Assembly: GCA_035772735.1 (NCBI GenBank)
Contig: JASDFA010000016.1
Coordinates: 153,896,501 to 153,960,500, forward strand
DNA length: 64,000 nt
From: Datura wrightii
Lineage: Eukaryota; Streptophyta; Magnoliopsida; Solanales; Solanaceae
Reading direction: 5' to 3'
A program made the position numbers and the translations under genes. Within the stretch, counting starts at the first letter, position 1, and every line of letters starts with the position of its first letter. The notes beneath the pieces are model-generated. The model was given only the letters and a program-made list of their open reading frames with translations. It did not search any database and was not told the origin of the DNA. Shown piece by piece: positions 59,360-64,000 of the stretch.

Positions 59360-59429
<70 letters not shown>
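59360..59429. repeat. (AT)35 microsatellite
   Basis: Uninterrupted TA/AT dinucleotide run inside the gag remains of D2. Such runs are often variable in length. Confidence 0.98.
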
Positions 59430-59432
<3 letters not shown>

Positions 59433-59687
59433 GGGATAACAAGGTCATAGTGGAGGTTTTGCAGGTAATTGCTATACCCAGGGGTACAGGAATGCAGCCA
59501 ATCCCTCATGGGAGGGAATTAAAATTTCTAAAGGCCCCTAAACAACTATCCAAGGCTCAGGGCCAGTAGCCTGGCAGATCACTGGAAGAGAAAATGAAGC
59601 AGTGGATGGTTTAGCAGACTCAGGTGGTTAATGAGATGCAGAAGTCTATCCACAAGATGGAGAGACAGATGGGGTGGGAGTGAATTT

Positions 59688-59785
59688 TGTCGTGCCGTGA
59701 TGTTAAACCAGGTGTTGCATGGGAGACAACCCATGAATGTCGTGCCACAACTATAACTAAGGCGCTTGGTGGGAGGCAACCCATC
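59688..59785 (+). other. two post-pol double hairpins in tandem (D2)
   Basis: First: TGTCG, loop TGCCG, TGATG (59688-59702, wobble pairs) with CATGGG, loop AGACAA, CCCATG (59718-59735, six perfect pairs). Second, 50 bases on: TGTCG, loop TGCCA, CAACT (decayed) with GGTGGG, loop AGGCAA, CCCATC (59768-59785, one wobble). The outer pairs differ from those in A and D1 but still pair. Confidence 0.6.
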
Positions 59786-60968
59786 TTTCTAGCATTTTTG
59801 GTTTTACAGAGATGGACAGGACTTTGGAGGCAAAAAGAGAGGGGAAAATGAGCTGAAAAAGGTTAAGTCTAGGGAGAAATACCTTGAGTGGGGTGCATGG
59901 TGTTAACTCTAGAAAAGAAATTCAGGATGGTGCTGCGGATGGCGCACCGCGCCAGCCCTTTTCCACATAAAAAAAAATTTATATGTGTGTCGTGTGGTGA
60001 CTGGTGCACTACGCTAAGGTGATTTTGTCTGAATAGTTTTTGGTCCAATGGGTCCAATTTGACCCAAGGACCATAAAATTACCAAAAATCCATGCCTCAC
60101 ACCTTTATTTTAAATCCCCATTAACAAAAGGCAAATAAAATACTCTCTCTCTTCCTCAAAAAGGTCATAAATCCCCTCCCCCAGTTCCCCATTGTAGTCT
60201 TCTGCAAGAAGCTTGGTGAAGCTTATCTCTCCAACTCAAGTAAGTAACACTCTTATCTCTTGGTTATTAAGTGTGAAAATCATGCCCCTATACCCTTCTT
60301 CCCCAAGTTAAAGACCCAAAATCACCATTGTTGGTGAAAAAAATGAATTTCATAATGTGGGTTTCATTAGCTTTAATCTCTTAAATTCTTCCATGATAAT
60401 GTGTTATGCTTGTTGGATTGCTTATTTTTGGTTGAATGTAGTGATTTGAAGTTGTGGGGATAAGGGGGGGGGGGTTGATGTATTGAATTTCACAAATTTG
60501 GTGGGTTGAACATTGATTGTAGAGAGAGAAAGTGCTTAGTTCTTAAATTCTTGAATGTGAAGAATCTTGAGTTGTTGCAAATTCATGTTAATTCATTGTA
60601 GATTGTAGTAAATTTCATGTTGGTTGTTGAATGAATTGAATGTAGCTACATCATTGCATGGGGTTACTTGCATGATGAATTAAAGGAGGGAAGGTGAAAG
60701 AAATGGCTAAAGTAAGGCCTTCTTTAAAAAAATATAGAGGAGAGATGATGAAAAAAATTTATGAACTTGGTTGTAATGTGGAGTTAGTGAATAATTTGGA
60801 GGATGATATTTGGGATGATAATGGAGGAAGTTTTGAGTACCTTATTTGACAAATTCTCAAAAGTATGCTAGCGAATTAAGTGTGGGTCACTTTGCACTCA
60901 TTACACCTGTTAGCTAGTCGTTTTGTTCACGAACTAATCTTGTGAAGTTCTTGATTGTTGTTTAGCAG
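59786..60968 (+). other. D2 leader of ORF3 with probable intron
   Basis: Includes a pyrimidine-rich leader (60130-60239), a strong donor CTCAA/GTAAGT at 60240 and an acceptor TTGTTTAGCAG ending at 60968, 729 nt apart, with an ATG six bases later. A poly-G run lies near 60467-60476. No ORF is supported inside. Confidence 0.5.
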
Positions 60969-60973
60969 GCATC

Positions 60974-61274
60974 ATGGAATCAAAAACTAACAAGAAAAGG
61001 AGATAAAGGTGGCTAACAAGGGTCTAAAGTGGCTCCGAAAAGGCATAAAAGGGTTGAGTTCTTCATCAGCTAAGGGAGCCCCTTCTAGGATGTTTGGAGA
61101 AAGAGTAGTAAAGCCTAATGGAATATCATGGTTCAACACACAAAAGGAGGTCAAATGCACTCCTGAGAATTAGATTGACGAAGGCCACCTCTCACTTGAG
61201 TTCCTCACCATTCGGGACAAGTTCTATGAGTTGGGATTAGGCTACATCTTTGCCAAGCTAGATTAGGCAAAACT
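60974..61274 (+). pseudogene. ORF3 start of D2, truncated
   Basis: ATG at 60974 (MESKTNKKRR, then a stop). Another frame continues with SSSAKGAPSRMFGERVVKP and LEFLTIRDKFYELGLGYIF, which aligns with the start of the plant-transposon domain of A (PRIVHRIEAAGLNFIF). The rest of the ORF and most of the 3' LTR are missing: the sequence jumps to the last 137 bases of the LTR. Confidence 0.6.
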
Positions 61275-61411
61275 ATTCTCCATTTTTACCTGTGTTGTTA
61301 GAATACTGAAATAAAGAAGTAACCTTAAAATGATTTATCTGACAAGTCTTTGAGATATCGATAATCGAGACTTCATTATCCTATATAAGTTGATGATCAC
61401 GTTCACTTGGG
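61275..61411 (+). repeat. D LTR tail
   Basis: ATTCTCCATTTTTACC to GTTCACTTGGG matches 58130-58270 (AATAAAGAAGTAACC and TGATTTATCTGACAAGT are shared). F3 starts right after CTTGGG. Confidence 0.8.
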
Positions 61412-63720
61412 TGTAACACCTTAGACCTCAGAATAGCTTGATGAAGGAAAATAACTGAAATAGAAGGTGTGGTGTAGGGAGTGACAACGTGATTGACAAA
61501 CCATAAGGACCCTAATGGCGCAAGTGACGGTCGTCAGGAAGGTGACGAACTATCACTGGCAATGTTCAGGTTTGACAACATGGATGATGGCCTATCACGA
61601 ACCTAATGGTGCTGGTGACGGCTGTCAGACCAGTGGCGGACCATCGGTTGAGCCATCGTGGGAAAATTTTCCAAACTCTAGGCTGAAGACAGACCTAACA
61701 GATCATCGGAGTAGTGACGGGCCATCACTTATATAGTTAGAAGGAGATTTTAGTCGACCTCGCTAGTTTAGGGAGACGACACGAATGACGTACCATCAAG
61801 AGCTTGACGGCCCATCACGGGTACCGTCGGGGTGCCCAATTATGGAAATTCTGCTCGATTCTCTAGGGCAATTTTATAATCTCCCATGATTTTAACTTCT
61901 ATACTACATCGTTTTAATCCATGAAAGAAGTATATTAAGGGAGTTTAACTTATTCTAAATCATTCCCCTCCCATGCATGCAAGATTAGAAAATTTCCTTT
62001 GAAGATCAAGCTTGAACTTCCCCAATTCCTCTCCAAATCTCTTGGGCTTTCAAAGACAATTTGAGAATCAATTTACCCAAGTATAGGCTATGAATTAGAG
62101 TTTTATTTCACTCTTATGCCCATATTTCTCCTCAAATTCATGAATTCAAGTCTTATATTAAGTTTATGATCTTATGGGGTTTTATTCTAATTTTATGAAA
62201 TTCTCTTGATTTATTTATGGGTCAATTCCCTTCATATTTCAAAGCATGTTTTAACTTTCATGGGCAGATTTTATATACTAATTGATAATGAATTCATGAT
62301 TTCAAGTTTTAGAAAATTATGCCCAATTAAGCAAGTTCATGAGAAGTCAACTTTATGATTTATGATTTCAACTATGAAGAGATATCTAGCATGATTGAAT
62401 GTCTACAAATTATCCATGTGTGAATCAATGATTTTGACTTATGAAGTCTATCTCAAGTATCCATGATTTTAAGATTTGGGCAATCCCACACTTGTTAAAT
62501 ATGTTTTCATAATTCAATTCATTTTTATAATATTAGCTTACCATATGGTTTGGAGTGATAGTCCCTATTTTTAGCTTATGGTATGTTTGGAGCCAGGACT
62601 CCCCATATTTAGCTTTCAGATGATGCATGTAATTGCATTATTAGCGTCATTGAGAAACGATGGTTTCAGTGTCGTTGAAAAATGATGGAGAGCACTTTGC
62701 ATGTTTTTGGGAGTATTGTTTAGAACCGAGTAGGCTAGGGGTTCATGTAAACCCTAGGTCTTAGAACAACGTGCCAATATAGGTTTATATATTTATTTGG
62801 GACCTCTAAAGAGAGTTTTCCCCGCTTGCAAGGGACCGTCAATTTGATATCAGTATCATGGTAGCATCCTTATACCTTGCAAGATTTTGGATGGCTATTG
62901 CCACTTAAGTGTGACAATTGGGGCATCACACAAGCTCTATCGTGATGGTGTCGTTTGTGACAAGTCTCTATTATTCTTCATGATTTCAGTTATACAAATT
63001 TATGACTTATGGTATTATGTTTTCAGCAGGTTTGACCTAATGATTTGTTTATAAGCTTTTACTTATGATTTCTGTTATGGCAAGCCATATGATTCTCTTT
63101 TCAGCTTTGGGCCTTGGATTCAAATATAAGATTCAATTTATGACAATACATGTTTTCAGACTCAGATTTCAGAAAGCAGCCTTATTCTTTTGATCTTACG
63201 ATATATGTTTATATGCATGATTTCAATTAACAGATACTCAACATGATTTACTTACCCTGCATACTCAGTACATTCCAAGTATTGACTGCATACTCTATAT
63301 TGTAGATGTTTCATGATATAGGTCTTAGCAATCCAACTCAGACGTGCTATTAGTCCTGCTCTTATTCTGATTCAAACCCTACTTAGGGTTTGTCCTCATC
63401 CTCTGAGGGCATCTATATTTTAGTATCAGTATGCCAGATTGTTTTAGACTTAGAGATAGCTAGGGGCTTGTCCCAGCATCTCATCAGTTAGTGGAGGCTT
63501 TTCAAAGATAGATTTGTATATTTAGGTTTAGACTTATTGTTATGATATTACCATTGGCTAGACATTTTGTTATTCAGACTTTCACTTATTTATGTTTAAG
63601 TATCATATTAATCTTGATATAATGCTCTATAGTTGTCATGTTTATGCCATGGATCGACTTAGGTCCATTCGTGGTTCTGGGTTCCGAGTTTCAGTATGGA
63701 CCTACGTTTGGGTTGTGACA
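61412..63720 (+). repeat. 5' LTR of Tekay-like element F3
   Basis: Begins TGTAACACCTTAG, ends GGGTTGTGACA, 2309 bp. It is related to F1 and F2 (TACATCGTTTTAA near 61905, CATGCATGCAAG near 61974, and the final GACCTACGTTTGGGTTGTGACA-like end). The element continues past the right edge. A G+C-richer part at 61530-61850 has repeated GTGACGG and GACGGGCCATCAC words in both orientations. Confidence 0.8.
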
Positions 63721-63724
63721 AACT

Positions 63725-63736
63725 TGGCACCAGAGA
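63725..63736 (+). other. primer binding site of F3
   Basis: TGGCACCAGAGA, close to the tRNA-iMet site TGGTATCAGAGC, four bases after the LTR. Confidence 0.75.
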
Positions 63737-63943
63737 AATGGTTTAGATTGTCTTAGGGTTTCTGAAAGCTGTGTTAAGTAGAGTCTTTTTCATGGGTGTA
63801 GAGCGCGTCACACTTCTAAGGAAGAGGCTACATGACGTTTTAGGCAATTTCCCTTCCTTTATGCTCTATGTCGTGCAATGAAGTATTTCTCCATCCTTCT
63901 AACTTGTGCTATACACGTTTGCAGAATCATACCTTCACGCCAT

Positions 63944-64000
63944 ATGAATGGAAGAAGGAACGAAAATGGAAATTTTCATGGCAATGGCAATGGGGATGAG
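63944..64000 (+). CDS. possible gag start of F3, cut by the window edge
   Basis: ATG at 63944 opens a frame (MNGRRNENGNFHGNGNGDE) that is still open at the last base. The position, about 220 bases after the primer site, and the Arg/Asn/Gly-rich composition suit a Tekay gag N-terminus. Only 19 codons are visible, so this is tentative. Confidence 0.4.
   Translation, partial: MNGRRNENGNFHGNGNGDE

Larger units (their letters stand above)
4327..61411 (+). mobile_element. Athila-like host element D, split by nested insertions
   Basis: The oldest layer of the window. Surviving pieces in order are: integrase 4337-5296, pol end 7839-7863, post-pol hairpin 9450-9497, ORF3 5' part 11081-11663, ORF3 3' part 42666-43606, non-coding tail 43607-45075 and 55453-56649, LTR 56650-58277, a second internal region 58278-61274, and an LTR tail 61275-61411. 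Continuity is supported by exact target duplications around F2 (ATACC) and E (AAATC), and by ORF3 coding sequence resuming on the far side of C. The upstream unit (D1) and downstream unit (D2) share the middle LTR, so D is also a tandem arrangement. Confidence 0.75.

Noticed and set aside
59360..59429. Tyr-Ile repeat proteins in ORFs around 59149-59569
   Set aside because: They are translations of the AT microsatellite on both strands, not genes.
60467..60476. poly-G run as a quadruplex signal
   Set aside because: A single short run without further G-tracts nearby; more likely simple sequence or an assembly-sensitive site.
1..64000. tRNA, rRNA or host protein genes
   Set aside because: None seen. 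The only tRNA-like strings are the primer binding sites, which match just the last 12-18 bases of a tRNA.

Overview
This window reads as plant nuclear heterochromatin and contains no host gene that I can support. It is a nested stack of Ty3/gypsy LTR retrotransposons of two lineages. Athila-like elements are recognised by a tRNA-Asp primer site (TGGCGCCGTTGCCGGGGA), LTRs beginning TGAT, and a plant-transposon third ORF. Tekay/Del-like chromoviruses are recognised by a tRNA-iMet primer site (TGGTATCAGAGC), LTRs beginning TGTAAC/TGTTAC, and an integrase followed by a chromodomain. Element types and LTR style suggest a dicot with a large genome, possibly Solanaceae; that is an impression from memory, not a demonstration.

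The layers can be reconstructed from target-site duplications (TSDs) and from coding sequence that resumes across insertions. The oldest layer is a + strand Athila-like element D (4327-61411). Its integrase (4337-5296), post-pol hairpin (9450-9497), split ORF3 (11081-11663 and 42666-43606), 3' tail (55453-56649), LTR (56650-58277), second internal region (58278-61274) and last LTR tail (61275-61411) are all still recognisable. Into D went: F1 (+, left edge to 4326), a solo LTR F2 (5309-7833, TSD ATACC), a minus-strand solo LTR G (about 7864-9409), Tekay-like C (-, 11664-42665, in ORF3), Tekay-like E (-, 45076-55447, TSD AAATC) and F3 (+, 61412 to the right edge). C itself was hit by two Athila-like arrays: A (12060-22150, TSD CAACT/CATCT, in C's 3' LTR) and B (28951-39512, TSD GGAGA/AGAGA, in C's gag). 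Local tandem duplications of 534 bp in C and 759 bp in D add to this.

A, B and D all have an LTR-internal-LTR-internal-(LTR remnant) structure, so tandem arrays are the rule here. A keeps gag-protease and ORF3 but has lost RT and integrase. B keeps only one small ORF of unknown function. The second unit of D lacks protease, RT and integrase. Nearly every coding region carries stops or frameshifts. E is the most complete element; its gag-pol lies in one frame with a few nonsense codons and one frameshift.

The most interesting signals are in cis. (1) A double hairpin just after pol is kept in all Athila-like units, including those that lost pol; its stems covary and its two loops are complementary. 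(2) A second hairpin with covarying stem precedes the polypurine tract in both lineages. (3) GC-rich palindromic modules sit just upstream of the TATA box in several unrelated LTR families, with related sequence shared between lineages; one exact 38-bp copy also lies upstream of the spliced ORF3 of A, where it looks like an internal promoter. (4) An exact 39-nt sequence in one LTR of A matches D about 3 kb away and looks like copied filler DNA.
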